A DNA stretch of 64,000 nucleotides, taken from contig NZ_LGED01000220.1 in NCBI RefSeq assembly GCF_001280085.1, positions 1 to 64,000 of the forward strand, written 5' to 3'. The notes under the pieces were generated by a model. It was given only the letters and a program-made list of their open reading frames with translations. It was not told where the DNA came from and did not search any database. Origin of the DNA: Saccharothrix sp. NRRL B-16348. Lineage in GTDB: Bacteria > Actinomycetota > Actinomycetes > Mycobacteriales > Pseudonocardiaceae. Positions 1 through 9,047 of the stretch are shown here, in pieces; positions within the stretch are counted from its first letter, which is position 1; every line of letters begins with the position of its first letter. A program made the position numbers and the translations under genes.

Positions 1-2
1 AC

Positions 3-98
3 GAAGACCCCAAGCCCTTCGTCTGGACCAAGGACGCGGACGAGATCCTCGAACGCCTCGCCTCATATCTTGATCGAATTCCTGGCGCAGGACACTAG
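3..98 (+). pseudogene. IS630-family transposase, C-terminal end (cut by window edge)
   Basis: The first 31 codons read as the tail of an IS630-type transposase. They contain the KPFVWTKDADEIL stretch followed by a stop, which matches the conserved C-terminus of that family (DDE transposase of Tc1/mariner-like elements). Only this end is visible, so I cannot tell whether the element is complete upstream. It marks the left side of the window as a site of insertion activity, consistent with the gene remnant a few hundred bases further on. Confidence 0.75.
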
Positions 99-172
99 CG
101 GATCGGAAATGGCGCGTACGCGGCAACGAATGAGCCTTGCGGCGCAGCGGATGCACGCCACATGCTGGCACC

Positions 173-523
173 ATGTCCGAACAGGTGAATGTCCTGGCAC
201 GTGTGGTCAGGTGGCGGCGTACTGGGGCCCGCACGTTCGCCTTCGCCGCCCGGGTGGACGGCACGTGGTGGGTGCTGAGGCTCAACGACTTCCCTCACCA
301 CCCGCTGTACACGCTGTTCGTCGACCGGCACGTGGTCGGCGATGTGGAGGACGTCTCGTCCAGGGCACCGGCCTGGGACCTCGACGCCGCCGAGCGGCCG
401 AGCCTGACCGACGAGCAGCGCGACGAGGTGCTCGCGTTGACGCGCGGGCTCGAACCGTACGGCAGCGAGGTCGGCCGGCCCTGTGAGGGCGACTGGTGCT
501 CCTGCGCCGGGGACAGAATGTGA
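173..523 (+). CDS. hypothetical protein, ~116 aa
   Basis: The ORF reads MSEQVNVLARVVRW from an internal ATG. I preferred this ATG because the 12 codons before it are Arg/His-rich and look like upstream noise. The body has alternating charged and hydrophobic segments (FAFAARVDGTWWVLRLNDFP), suggesting a small beta-rich soluble protein that ends in a Cys-containing tail (CEGDWCSC). I do not recognise a named family. Similar short proteins are common in actinomycete genomes. It stands alone, next to insertion-sequence debris, with no obvious partner. Confidence 0.5.
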   Translation: MSEQVNVLARVVRWRRTGARTFAFAARVDGTWWVLRLNDFPHHPLYTLFVDRHVVGDVEDVSSRAPAWDLDAAERPSLTDEQRDEVLALTRGLEPYGSEVGRPCEGDWCSCAGDRM

Positions 524-534
524 CGACCACTCGG

Positions 535-753
535 TCAGGGGACGCGCCACAGCGAGATGGCCAGGTCGTTGTGAGAGACAACGGCCAGCACACACCGGTC
601 AGGGCTGAACACCGCCGAACGCGCCCTGCGCTCACCGTGGAGCACGATCAACTCACCGGTGTTCTTCACGTCGGCCGGATCGGACACCCACAGCTGACCA
701 ACGACCCAGCGCAGGTCCGCTCCCGTCCACGAAGGACGGTGCAGACGACCCGG
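535..753 (-). pseudogene. remnant of a WD40-repeat protein (C-terminal end)
   Basis: Between stop codons, the minus strand encodes about 72 residues ending in LAISLWRVP and a stop. The pieces GQLWVSDPADVKN and RSAVFSPDRCVLAVVSHND are typical beta-propeller WD40 blades (the 'VAFSPDG...LA...D..V.LWD' pattern). No start codon opens this stretch, and the sequence upstream of it (754-912) does not continue the propeller in any frame I could read. I therefore regard it as the 3' remnant of a larger WD40 gene, perhaps truncated by the insertion sequence at the window edge. Confidence 0.55.
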
Positions 754-912
754 TTAGCGGTATTCCCTCGACAGACGGCTGGCAGTGCAGCCGCGACTTC
801 CCGGCGACACCCAGCCGCCGTCCTGCCCGTTTCTCCGGCCGGAGGAGGAACACGGAATAGATCAGCGGCGGCTGGGTGCTCCAAGGCCGCCCCGGGCGGA
901 ATCCCGTGCGGT

Positions 913-2199
913 CTACGGACCGCCGAGCGCGCAGGGCTTGATGTCGACCCGCTGGTCCGGGTCGCCCTCGACCGTCGGGTTGATCAGCGCTTCCCCCGCC
1001 CTGCGCCACGGCAGTTCCGGCCACCACTGCCGCTGCGCGGCCACCGCTTCCGCGGTCGGCTCGGTCGGCGCTCCGGGCACCAGCGCGAGGTAGTCCTGAG
1101 TTCGGCACCGCGCCTCGGCCCGCACCCGCTCGACCGGTTCCGTCCAGCTGTGCGGTGCGAGGTCGAACAACCCCCAGTGCACCGGGATCATCAGCTTCCC
1201 GCCGACCAGCGCGTTCGCTTCGACGGCCAGTTCCGGCCCCAGATGGTTGTCCGGCCAGGCAGGGTCGTATTGCCCCGAGCTGATCAGCGTCACGTCGAAG
1301 GGGCCGAGGCGTTCCCCGATCTGCTTCAGATCCTGGAAGTACCCGGTGTCGCCCGAATACCACACCCGGTGCTGCGGACCTTGCAGCGCCCATCCCGACC
1401 ACAGGGCTTCATTGCTGTGCAACGGGTTCCGGCCCGAGTTGTGCCGGGCGGGGGTGGAGGTGAACCGCGTGGAGCCGACGGTCGCGTTCTGCCACCAGTC
1501 GAGTTCGCGAATGCGGTCCGCGGTGATGCCCCACCGCTCCAGGTGAGCGCCGATTCCCAGTGGAACCACGAACGTGGTGTCCCGCCACTGCGCCATGGCG
1601 CTGATCGTGGGTTGGTCGAGGTGGTCCCAGTGGTCGTGCGAGATGAGCACGACGTCCACCGGCCCGATCTCGGAGAGAGCGGCCGGCGGCCGGTAGAAGG
1701 GCTTGATGCCGAGCAAGCTCGACGGCCCGGACTGCTCACCCCAGAACGGGTCGACCAGCACCCGGGATCCGTCGATCTCAATCAGCGACGACGAGTGGCC
1801 GAACCAGGTGACGCGCAGTCCTGTCGCCGGCGGGACGTCGAACAGGCGGGTGTCGGTCGGCACGATGTCGAGGGCCTGGCTCGGGCTGCTCGTGTCGCTG
1901 CCGGAGAACGACCCGATGGTCGCGTTCCACCCGTCGATCCACAGCGGCTGGGGGACGATGAACTCGCCGTCGTGCCAGTGCGGCGACTGCTCGATCCTCG
2001 CCAGCCGGTCGCCGGACGGGAATGCGCCGAACGGCGTGCTGCGCACGTAGATCAGGGCGCTCCCCACCGAAAGCACCAGCACCAGGCCGAGGGCGATCAA
2101 CACGCGGCGTGTCCAGCGACGTCGGCGGCGCGCCGGAGTGGGCTCGTCCCCGGACTCGGGTGCGTCCGGAAGACCGCTGTCATCACCCGGTTGTGGCAT
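913..2199 (-). CDS. membrane-anchored metallo-beta-lactamase-fold hydrolase (UlaG/NAPE-PLD-like)
   Basis: About 428 aa from the ATG of MPQPGDDSG. Longer upstream starts are open but have no family resemblance. A basic segment is followed by one hydrophobic helix (VLIALGLVLVLSVGSALIYV, about residues 30-50), so the enzyme is probably tethered to the outer face of the membrane. The catalytic part shows the zinc-binding SHDHWDHLD (HxHxDH) motif, a GHSSSLIEIDG strand before it and YSGDTGY after it. This is the arrangement of the UlaG/NAPE-PLD branch, whose members hydrolyse phosphodiesters or lactones. The true substrate cannot be read from sequence. It is the first minus-strand gene here and is separated from the glg run by a terminator-like hairpin. 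Confidence 0.8.
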   Translation of the reverse strand: MPQPGDDSGLPDAPESGDEPTPARRRRRWTRRVLIALGLVLVLSVGSALIYVRSTPFGAFPSGDRLARIEQSPHWHDGEFIVPQPLWIDGWNATIGSFSGSDTSSPSQALDIVPTDTRLFDVPPATGLRVTWFGHSSSLIEIDGSRVLVDPFWGEQSGPSSLLGIKPFYRPPAALSEIGPVDVVLISHDHWDHLDQPTISAMAQWRDTTFVVPLGIGAHLERWGITADRIRELDWWQNATVGSTRFTSTPARHNSGRNPLHSNEALWSGWALQGPQHRVWYSGDTGYFQDLKQIGERLGPFDVTLISSGQYDPAWPDNHLGPELAVEANALVGGKLMIPVHWGLFDLAPHSWTEPVERVRAEARCRTQDYLALVPGAPTEPTAEAVAAQRQWWPELPWRRAGEALINPTVEGDPDQRVDIKPCALGGP

Positions 2200-2522
2200 T
2201 ATCACGTCAGTCCTTCGCGTATTGATGCTGGCGGGCGCGAGTGCGAAGCGGTTGAATCTCGCCGACTCGGAGCCGGCCGGCCCGCAAGCGAGTGCGTTCT
2301 TCCGCCCTCCAGTCGGGGCTGTACCTCGATCGGTCGCACCATCAGGTGCGACAAGAACGATTTTCAGGGCGCTCACTCACCACGTCAACGACTTAGGGTG
2401 TCCCTGTCAGTAGCTGCTTAACCGGGTATTGAGCAGTGCCACGACGCACGATCACGGCTCTCCGAAGGGGATTCCGCGCGGTGCGCGTGGTCCGCGCACC
2501 GCCGAACGTGACCGGCCGAGGT

Positions 2523-2566
2523 GGGGGCGCGGCGAGGGCGGCACCCGAGCTCCCCGCCGCGCCCCC
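2523..2566 (-). terminator. GC-rich hairpin after the glg gene run
   Basis: A 12-bp perfect inverted repeat (GGGGGCGCGGCG at 2523-2534 and its complement at 2555-2566) lies four bases past the stop of the STAS gene, which is the last gene of the long minus-strand run. Its position fits a transcription terminator. There is no clear U-tract, as is usual in high-G+C actinomycetes. Confidence 0.6.
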
Positions 2567-2569
2567 AGT

Positions 2570-2890
2570 TCACGCCACCAGGGCGATCGGTGGCGCGCTG
2601 ACACCCGAGAAGCCCGACAGCTGAATGGTCTCGGCCACCGCGCCCCGGGCGCCCGTGATCTCGATGCGCAAGCCCGGTCCGGCCGTCTGGTGCGCCATCA
2701 ACAGGCTCCGGATTCCCGCGCTGGGCAGCGCGGTCAGGCGTTCCAGGTCGAACACCAGCCGCCGGACGGGCAGCAGGGCCACCGCGCTGATGAGCTGGTC
2801 CAGCGTGAGGACTGCCTCTTGTCCCGCGTACCCAGTCAGGGTCACGGTGGCCTCGTCGTCGTCCATTTCCACCTTCGTGTACAGCGTCAT
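2570..2890 (-). CDS. STAS-domain protein (anti-sigma factor antagonist-like)
   Basis: 106 aa, a single STAS domain. Residues 45-70 contain VFDLERLTALPSAGIRSLLMAHQ, which matches the SpoIIAA core: a beta-strand, a loop with Ser/Thr, then the helix. The serine of LPSAGI sits where SpoIIAA-type antagonists carry their phosphorylated Ser. Family knowledge: such proteins release sigma factors by binding an anti-sigma kinase, or act as a STAS module in stress signalling. The ATG overlaps the glgX stop (ATGA), so translation is coupled to a glycogen-debranching enzyme. No cognate kinase or sigma factor lies nearby. Confidence 0.85.
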   Translation of the reverse strand: MTLYTKVEMDDDEATVTLTGYAGQEAVLTLDQLISAVALLPVRRLVFDLERLTALPSAGIRSLLMAHQTAGPGLRIEITGARGAVAETIQLSGFSGVSAPPIALVA

Positions 2891-4869
2891 CCCTCTGCTC
2901 CTCCTCGCGGGGCCGTGGTGAGCACCAGCACCGAACGCGGCCCCGCCGTGATCCGGTCCTGGTCGACGGGCACCGGGTCCCGGTGCACCTCGCGCGTTGT
3001 GGTGTCCAGGAACAGCCGCCACCGCGTGCCCGGCGGCAGGGCGACCTCGGTCGGTTCCCAGTGGGAGTTCGCGATCACCAGCACGACGTCGCCGGGCGCC
3101 CGGAACTCCACGGTGAGCAGCAGGCCCTCCGCCTCGTGCCGGACACCGTCGTACGCGTCGTGGCGCAGAGCCGGGTGTTCCCGGCGGAACGCGATCAGCG
3201 ACCGGGTGAACGCCACCAGGTCCCAGTTGCGCGTCGCCGCCTCCCAGTCCACCCACGACAACTCGTCGTCGTGGCAGTAAGCATTGTTGTTGCCCTGCTG
3301 GGTGCGGCCGAACTCGTCGCCCGCGACCAGCATCGGCACACCTCGGCCGAGCAGTAGCAGCGCCAGCGCGTTGCGGGTGAGCCGCCGGCGCAGGGCCAGC
3401 ACCTCCGGGTCGGAGGTCGGCCCTTCGTGGCCGCAGTTCCACGAGTGGTTGACGTGCTCGCCGTCGCCGTTGTGCTCGCCGTTGCGTTCGTTGTGCTTCT
3501 CGTTGTACGAGAACAGGTCGGCGAGGGTGAAACCGTCGTGGGCGGTCACGAAGTTGACCGACGCCAGGGGTCCCCGCCCGTCGTACAGGTCGGGCGACCC
3601 GGCCAGGCGCAGCGCCGCCTCCCCGGCCGTGCCCGGGTCGCCCTTGACGAAGCGCCGGACCGCGTCGCGGTACCTGCCGTTCCACTCGGCGAACCGGCCG
3701 TACGCCGGGAACGAGCCGACCTGGTACAGGCCCGCCGCGTCCCACGCCTCCGCGATCAGCTTGGTGTCCCGCAGCAGCGGGTCCGCGGCGATCGCGCGCA
3801 GCAGCGGTGGATCGGCCAGCGGCGTGCCGTCGCCGTCCCGCGTCAGCGCCGACGCCAGGTCGAACCGGAAACCGTCCACGTGGTACTCGATCACCCAGAA
3901 CCGCAGGCACTCCAGGACGAACTCGACGACCAGCGGGTGGTTGGCGTTGAGCGTGTTGCCGGTACCGCTGTAGTCCCGGTACCTCCCCTCTTCGTCCAGC
4001 AGGTAGAACACCTGGTTGTCGAGGCCGCGCAGCGAGATGGCGGGGCCGTTGTCGTTGCCCTCGGCGGTGTGGTTGAAGACCACGTCCAGCACCACCTCGA
4101 TCCCGGCCCGATGCAGTGCCTTCACCAGCGACTTCAGCTCCGCGGCGGCGTCCGGGCCGGACGAGTAGCCCGCCTTGGGCGCGAAGAACCCGACCGTGCT
4201 GTACCCCCAGTAGTTCCACAGCGCCTGGCCCGCGACCTGGTCGAACCGGTCGTTGGCCAGCTCGTCGAACTCGAAGACCGGCAGCAGTTCGACGCAGTTG
4301 ACCCCCAGCTCGCGCAGGTAGCCGACCTTCTCGGCGAACCCCGCGTACGTGCCGGGCGCCGCCACCCCGGACGACGGGTGCCGGGTGAAGCCGCGTACGT
4401 GCGCCTCATACACGACCAGGTCGCGCGCCGGCAGGTTGAGCGGCCGGTCGCCCTCCCAGTCGAACTCGTCAGCCACCACTCGACCGCGGTACCGGAACCC
4501 TTCGAACGGCTGCCGCGGTCCGCCCCACCGCTCGCCACCGCCGCCGATCGCCCGGGCATACGGGTCGGCGACGACGCGCCGCGGGTCGTAGCGGTCGCCG
4601 GGGCCGCTCGGACCCCACACCCGGTAGCCGTACTCCAGGTCGCGGTGGTCCAGACCGGGCACCGTCACCGCCCACACGCCGCCGGTCCGGCACTCCGGCG
4701 GCAGCGGGAGCTCCGCGAAGGGCTCCGCCTCCCCCATCCGGTACAGCACCAGCGACACCGCCGTCGCCCCGGTGGACCGGACGACGAACGAGATGCCGCC
4801 CGGCACCACCCGCGCACCTGGCGGGTGCGGCGGTGCTGGGCGCACCGCCTCGATCAGCTCCGCTTCCAT
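2887..4869 (-). CDS. glgX: glycogen debranching enzyme GlgX (isoamylase type, GH13)
   Basis: About 660 aa. It has an N-terminal CBM48/isoamylase-N domain (residues ~15-110) followed by a GH13 barrel with all catalytic residues: nucleophile in VDGFRFDLAS (D337), acid/base in LIAEAWDAAG (E374) and VTAHDGFTLADL (D445). The role is cleavage of alpha-1,6 branches in glycogen or GlgE-type alpha-glucan. I chose the ATG of MEAELIEAV, which follows a G-rich ribosome site. An in-frame GTG lies seven codons upstream. The 3' end overlaps the STAS gene (ATGA). It sits downstream of the epimerase gene, 67 bp away, in the same run as glgE, glgB and treS. Confidence 0.93.
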   Translation of the reverse strand: MEAELIEAVRPAPPHPPGARVVPGGISFVVRSTGATAVSLVLYRMGEAEPFAELPLPPECRTGGVWAVTVPGLDHRDLEYGYRVWGPSGPGDRYDPRRVVADPYARAIGGGGERWGGPRQPFEGFRYRGRVVADEFDWEGDRPLNLPARDLVVYEAHVRGFTRHPSSGVAAPGTYAGFAEKVGYLRELGVNCVELLPVFEFDELANDRFDQVAGQALWNYWGYSTVGFFAPKAGYSSGPDAAAELKSLVKALHRAGIEVVLDVVFNHTAEGNDNGPAISLRGLDNQVFYLLDEEGRYRDYSGTGNTLNANHPLVVEFVLECLRFWVIEYHVDGFRFDLASALTRDGDGTPLADPPLLRAIAADPLLRDTKLIAEAWDAAGLYQVGSFPAYGRFAEWNGRYRDAVRRFVKGDPGTAGEAALRLAGSPDLYDGRGPLASVNFVTAHDGFTLADLFSYNEKHNERNGEHNGDGEHVNHSWNCGHEGPTSDPEVLALRRRLTRNALALLLLGRGVPMLVAGDEFGRTQQGNNNAYCHDDELSWVDWEAATRNWDLVAFTRSLIAFRREHPALRHDAYDGVRHEAEGLLLTVEFRAPGDVVLVIANSHWEPTEVALPPGTRWRLFLDTTTREVHRDPVPVDQDRITAGPRSVLVLTTAPRGGAEG

Positions 4870-4936
4870 GTCCCCCCCGGGAAGTTCCACCGAACAGCGA
4901 CACCCCGCACCCGGCGCACGGCCGGCCGCGTGGACC

Positions 4937-6754
4937 TCACACCGCGACGAGCCTCGCGCGCACCTTCACCGGCGAGGACGTGTCCGGCAGCCGCACGGTC
5001 AGCGACTCCGGGTCGAACAGGTCGTACGGACCACCGTCGACCTCCACCGACTGCAACCGCACCGACCCCGGCGGCAGCGCGTCCGGCGCCACCCGTAGCA
5101 CCCGGTCCGGGAACCCGTCCGGCCGCGGCCGGAACCACAGGTCCAGCGACTCGCCGCGGATCAGCAGCCGTTCGTAGACCTCGGCGAGGAAGCACAGCTC
5201 GGCGGCGTGGTACATCGACATCGAGTGGCTGCCCTTGAGCCGTTCGGTGCCCAGCAGGTACGGCGTGCCGTCGGCCAGGACGCTGAAGTACACGCCGCCC
5301 TCGTCGTGGTCGAGGAAGAAGGCGTTGTAGAACGCCTCGGACTCGCGGGCGAGCCGCAGGAACTCGCCCTCGCCGGTGTTCCCGGCAAGGATCAGGTACG
5401 CCAGCACGCCCTGCTCCTGCTGCCACCACGCCTTGCGGTCGTGCCAGGTGAGCCGGTGGCCGGGCACGCCCGGGCGGTGCGCCCGCTCCACCACGTCGTA
5501 CCAGCCGCCGCGCCGGGTGTCACCGCCCACCGCGGGCATGGTCTCGCCGATGGCGCGGGCGAGTGCGGTGTAGGCGTCCTTCGGGCGGATGGCGTTCATC
5601 CGCATCAGGTTCCACGCGATCTTGAGGTTGTGGCCCACCACCGCGCGGTCCTGCTGCCAGCCCCACTCGCGGTCGTGCGTCCAGTCCGCGTGAAACCGCT
5701 CCCGCACGAACGGGCTCGCCTGGTCCGGGAAGTGCCGGACGATCAGATCGAAGCACTCCTCCAGCATGTCCGCGTCCTGCCGGCGCCCGGTGGCGAGGTA
5801 CAGGTTGAGCAGGTACGCGGGCGCGTGGTCGCCGATCGAGTTCCAGTTCTTGCGGGACCGGTTGGGCCCCAGGGACTCGTGATCGGGCCGCAGGTGCACC
5901 GGGTCGATGTGCGAGTAGTAGCCGCCGCGCTCCCCGTCCCGGAAGAACCTGTGGAACAGCCGCACGGTCGCGTCGACGTCGGCCAGGACCTCCGGGTCGC
6001 CGGTGATCCGGTAGGTCTGGGTGGGGCCGACCAGCGCGTAGATCTGCTCGTAGGCCGGGATGGACCGGAAGTCGTCGCCGAACTCGGAGGAGAACAGCTT
6101 GGTCTCCACGCCGTCGGCGACGTCGAGGCCGTGATACCAGTACACGACGTCGTTCTCCGGGTCGGCGAACCGCAGGTGCTCGCGCAGGTAGCGGGTGCCG
6201 CGCTCGGCGACGTCGAGGAAGTCGTCCTCTCCGGTGAGCAGGAACGCCGACGCCATCCCGTACACCAGCCGGGAGATCGTGTCGGTCTCCTGCACGTGCC
6301 TGCCGCTCTTGTCGCCGCCCAGCCGCAGGACGGTGCGGTAGTCGACGTAGTCGACCTCGCCCGTGCCGAACTGGGCGACCCGGTAGAAGCGGGCCAGCTC
6401 GCGGAGCTGGCCCGCCCACCAGCCCGGCCGGGCGAACGCGTACTCCCCCGCCTCGCGGTCGAGGAACACGATCCGCGTGGCGTCGAAGACGTGCCCGTCG
6501 CCGGTCGGCGAGTAGATGCCGTGCGCAAGGACGTGCCGCCCGGGTGTCAGCAGCTCCGCCTTGCGCGAGGTCAGGTCGGTGTGCGGCTCGCCGAGGTTGC
6601 GCAGCAGCTCGGCGGAGGCGTGCTCGAAGCCGACCCGCAAGGGGTGGCCGTCGCCGGTGCGCAGGTCGACCAGGCCGCGGTCGGGGTGCGCCTCGACGAC
6701 GTACCCGGCGACCAGGTCGGAGATCCGGACTTGGGCCAGCGGGTCAGCGGCCAT
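4937..6754 (-). CDS. AGE-family (N-acylglucosamine 2-epimerase-like) protein
   Basis: 605 aa. An N-terminal ~110-residue beta-rich extension precedes an (alpha/alpha)6-barrel of the AGE/mannose-isomerase type (~120-540). Visible signature stretches are NWNSIGDHAPAYLLNLYLATG, VVGHNLKIAWNLMRM and WWQQEQGVLAYLILAG, the last two carrying the His and Glu/Gln residues lining the AGE sugar pocket. Family members epimerise or isomerise free sugars (GlcNAc/ManNAc, glucose/mannose, cellobiose). The extra N-terminal domain makes it longer than simple AGEs (~400 aa), so the substrate may be an oligosaccharide or a modified sugar. It overlaps the upstream DJ-1 gene by 11 bp. Confidence 0.8.
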   Translation of the reverse strand: MAADPLAQVRISDLVAGYVVEAHPDRGLVDLRTGDGHPLRVGFEHASAELLRNLGEPHTDLTSRKAELLTPGRHVLAHGIYSPTGDGHVFDATRIVFLDREAGEYAFARPGWWAGQLRELARFYRVAQFGTGEVDYVDYRTVLRLGGDKSGRHVQETDTISRLVYGMASAFLLTGEDDFLDVAERGTRYLREHLRFADPENDVVYWYHGLDVADGVETKLFSSEFGDDFRSIPAYEQIYALVGPTQTYRITGDPEVLADVDATVRLFHRFFRDGERGGYYSHIDPVHLRPDHESLGPNRSRKNWNSIGDHAPAYLLNLYLATGRRQDADMLEECFDLIVRHFPDQASPFVRERFHADWTHDREWGWQQDRAVVGHNLKIAWNLMRMNAIRPKDAYTALARAIGETMPAVGGDTRRGGWYDVVERAHRPGVPGHRLTWHDRKAWWQQEQGVLAYLILAGNTGEGEFLRLARESEAFYNAFFLDHDEGGVYFSVLADGTPYLLGTERLKGSHSMSMYHAAELCFLAEVYERLLIRGESLDLWFRPRPDGFPDRVLRVAPDALPPGSVRLQSVEVDGGPYDLFDPESLTVRLPDTSSPVKVRARLVAV

Positions 6755-7409
6755 GGCGCACCCCTCCAGTTGGCCGCACGGACGAGCGCCACCACCGGGT
6801 GGTGCGGTCCGCCGTGCGGGCGGCCAGCAGGTCGATCACGGTCCGCGCAAACAGGTGGCAGTGGTCGGCGCTGCGCGCGGTGACCAGGTCGCCGCTGACC
6901 ACCACGTCCTGGTCGACGTACTGCGCGCCCATGTTGCGCACGTCCGCGACCAGGTTGTTGTGGCAGGTCAGCGGGCGGCCCCTGACCACCTCGGGGATCG
7001 GTGCGACCAGCCACAGGCCGTGGCAGATGACGCCCTTGAGCACCGACGGCTCGGCGAACGCCCGCCGCAGCAGGTCCACCGCGGGCGCGGTGCCGCCCGG
7101 CGACTCGGCGTAGCGCAGCCGGTCCGAGACCATGCCCGAGGGCACGATCAGGGCGTCGTAGCCGCGCAGCCGCTCGTCGTCCACCTGCTCCAAGTCGCCG
7201 TCCACCGTGATCGGGAGCTGGTGCTCGTGGCCGGTGAACGTGATGTTCTCCCGGCCCCACAGGCGGGTCAGGAACTCGACCTGCGCGCCCTCCTCGGCGA
7301 ACCTGAGCCGGTAGTAGTCGATCTCCGGCTCCACGTAGTCGGTCTCCATCAGGATCGCGATGGTGCGCCCGGTGAGGGCGCCGGCCTCCCGCAGGATCGT
7401 CGTGGTCAT
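6744..7409 (-). CDS. DJ-1/PfpI-superfamily protein (second copy)
   Basis: 221 aa with a class-I glutamine-amidotransferase-like fold. The nucleophile elbow is VICHGLWLV (Cys129). The strand-loop YDALIVPSGMVSD comes before it. Family members act as glyoxalase III/deglycases, chaperones or cysteine peptidases; I cannot assign which from sequence. The last ~20 residues (TTRWWRSSVRPTGG) are basic and unlike the family core. Its stop lies inside the next gene (11-bp overlap with the AGE gene), and it starts 11 bp after the ThDP enzyme, so the three are surely co-translated. It is only distantly similar to the other DJ-1 gene in this run. Confidence 0.82.
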   Translation of the reverse strand: MTTTILREAGALTGRTIAILMETDYVEPEIDYYRLRFAEEGAQVEFLTRLWGRENITFTGHEHQLPITVDGDLEQVDDERLRGYDALIVPSGMVSDRLRYAESPGGTAPAVDLLRRAFAEPSVLKGVICHGLWLVAPIPEVVRGRPLTCHNNLVADVRNMGAQYVDQDVVVSGDLVTARSADHCHLFARTVIDLLAARTADRTTRWWRSSVRPTGGVRHGR

Positions 7410-7420
7410 CGCGTCCGCTC

Positions 7421-9019
7421 CTAGTCCGTCTGCAGGTCGATCAGGAACGGGCCGTCGTGGTCGAGCATCTTGCGCACCGACGGCTCCACCTGCGCCGGCT
7501 CCTCCACCCGCAGCGCCTCCACGCCCATGCCCCTGGCCAGGTCCACGAAGGAGATGTCGGGGCGCAGGTCGAAGCCGTCCGGGTGGCGGCGCGACGGCAC
7601 CCCGCTGTCCCGCCAGTACTGCTCGATGTTCAGGTCCAGCAGCTGATAGCGGTGGTTGTTGCAGATGACGAACTTGGCGGCGACGCCGTGGCGCGCGGCC
7701 GTCCACAACGCCTGGATGGTGTACATGCTGCCGCCGTCGCCGGTGACGCCGACGACCGTGGCGTCCGGTCGGGCCATCTTGGCGCCGATGGCGCCGGGGA
7801 TGCCGATGCCCAGCGAGCCGCCGCGGGTGAGGAAGTAGTTGCCCGGCACGTGCGGCGGCAAGTGGCTGAGCAGGCCCGCCGAGGCGGTCAGCGCCTCGTC
7901 GAACAGCACCAGGTCCTCGTCGGTGTGCGCGGCGAGGGCGGCGCTGAAGTGCTCCACCAGCGGGCTGTCCGCGGTGAGCGCCGGCGGTGTCCACGGCGGG
8001 ACCGGCGCAGGCTCGGCGGGTGCGCCCAGCGCGTCGGCGAGCGCCGCCAGGGTGGCCTTCGGGTCGGCGACCAGGGCGACGTCCACCGGGAAGTTCTTGG
8101 CGATCTCGTAGTCGTCGAGGTCGACGTGCACGACCCGGGCGCCCTCGCCGAACGGGCTCTCCAGGGCCGGGAACACCTCGGGGAAGGTGTAGGTGCCCAC
8201 GACCAGCACCGCGTCGGCGTCGGCCACGACTCGCCCGCTCACCGAGCCGAACATGTGCCCGAGCTGCCCGCGGTAGAGCGGGTGGCGGTTGTCCATGTTC
8301 AGCTCGGAGTTGTCCAGGCCCCACACGGGCGCGTTCAGCACCTCGGCGACGCGGGCCAGCTCGCGCTGCGCACCGGACACCGCCACGCCGTCGCCCATGA
8401 GCACGACGGGGTTGCGCGCACCGCGCAGCGCCGCCACCGCGCGGTCCAACTCGCCGGGGACGGGCCGGACCGCGCGGCTGGGAATGGTGCTCGGCGCCAC
8501 CGGCTCGGCGTTGAGCGCGTCGAGCACGTCCATGGGCAGCGCGACGAACACCGGGCCGCGGGGCTCGGTCATCGCCGTCTTCACCGCCCTGCGCAGCACG
8601 CGCAGCACCGAGTCCGGATGGGTGACGCGGGTCGCGTGCTTCGTCACCGGCTTGGCCATCGCCACCAGGTCGACGGCCATCTGCGAGTCCATGGCGTCGT
8701 AGCGGACGCCCGCCTCGCCGGCGATGACCACCAGCGGCGAGTGGCCGCGCATGGCCTGGTAGAGCATGCCGATCCCGTTGCCGAGACCGACTCCCGTGTG
8801 CAGTTGCACGAGGGCGGGCCCGGCCGTGGCACGGGCGTAGCCGTCCGCGATGCCGATGGCTACCGTCTCCTGCAGCGCCAGCACGTAGTCGAAGTCGGAG
8901 TCCTGCTCGATGGCGTCCAGCAGACCCTGCTCGACCGTGCCGGGATTGCCGAACATCGTCGTCAGGCCGTCGGCCCGCAATTGTTCGAGAAGGGCGTGCT
9001 TGCCCTGCCGTTCGGTCAT
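7421..9019 (-). CDS. thiamine-diphosphate-dependent enzyme (benzoylformate decarboxylase/acetolactate synthase-like)
   Basis: 532 aa with the three-domain ThDP architecture. The N-terminal PYR domain carries the conserved glutamate (LALQETVA, E51). The central domain spans ~190-330. The PP domain has the cofactor motif GDGG...ALWTAARHG...ICNN (residues 427-455). It lacks an obvious FAD-dependent acetolactate synthase signature and resembles 2-keto-acid decarboxylases/carboligases. A strong ribosome site (GGAGGG) precedes the ATG. It is sandwiched between two DJ-1/PfpI genes, and the pairing suggests handling of reactive alpha-oxo compounds, which is inference. Reaction and substrate remain unknown. 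Confidence 0.85.
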   Translation of the reverse strand: MTERQGKHALLEQLRADGLTTMFGNPGTVEQGLLDAIEQDSDFDYVLALQETVAIGIADGYARATAGPALVQLHTGVGLGNGIGMLYQAMRGHSPLVVIAGEAGVRYDAMDSQMAVDLVAMAKPVTKHATRVTHPDSVLRVLRRAVKTAMTEPRGPVFVALPMDVLDALNAEPVAPSTIPSRAVRPVPGELDRAVAALRGARNPVVLMGDGVAVSGAQRELARVAEVLNAPVWGLDNSELNMDNRHPLYRGQLGHMFGSVSGRVVADADAVLVVGTYTFPEVFPALESPFGEGARVVHVDLDDYEIAKNFPVDVALVADPKATLAALADALGAPAEPAPVPPWTPPALTADSPLVEHFSAALAAHTDEDLVLFDEALTASAGLLSHLPPHVPGNYFLTRGGSLGIGIPGAIGAKMARPDATVVGVTGDGGSMYTIQALWTAARHGVAAKFVICNNHRYQLLDLNIEQYWRDSGVPSRRHPDGFDLRPDISFVDLARGMGVEALRVEEPAQVEPSVRKMLDHDGPFLIDLQTD

Positions 9020-9047
9020 TGACCTGCCCTCCGCGGGTGTTTTCCGA

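Noticed and set aside
496..2421. Long plus-strand open frame opposite the metallo-beta-lactamase gene
   Set aside because: Pro/Arg/Gly-rich translation without motifs; it is the antisense shadow of a minus-strand gene with clear catalytic residues.
3427..5238. 603-codon plus-strand frame over glgX and the AGE gene
   Set aside because: Composition typical of antisense frames in high-G+C DNA (runs of Val/Arg/Gln/Pro); glgX has full GH13 motifs on the other strand.
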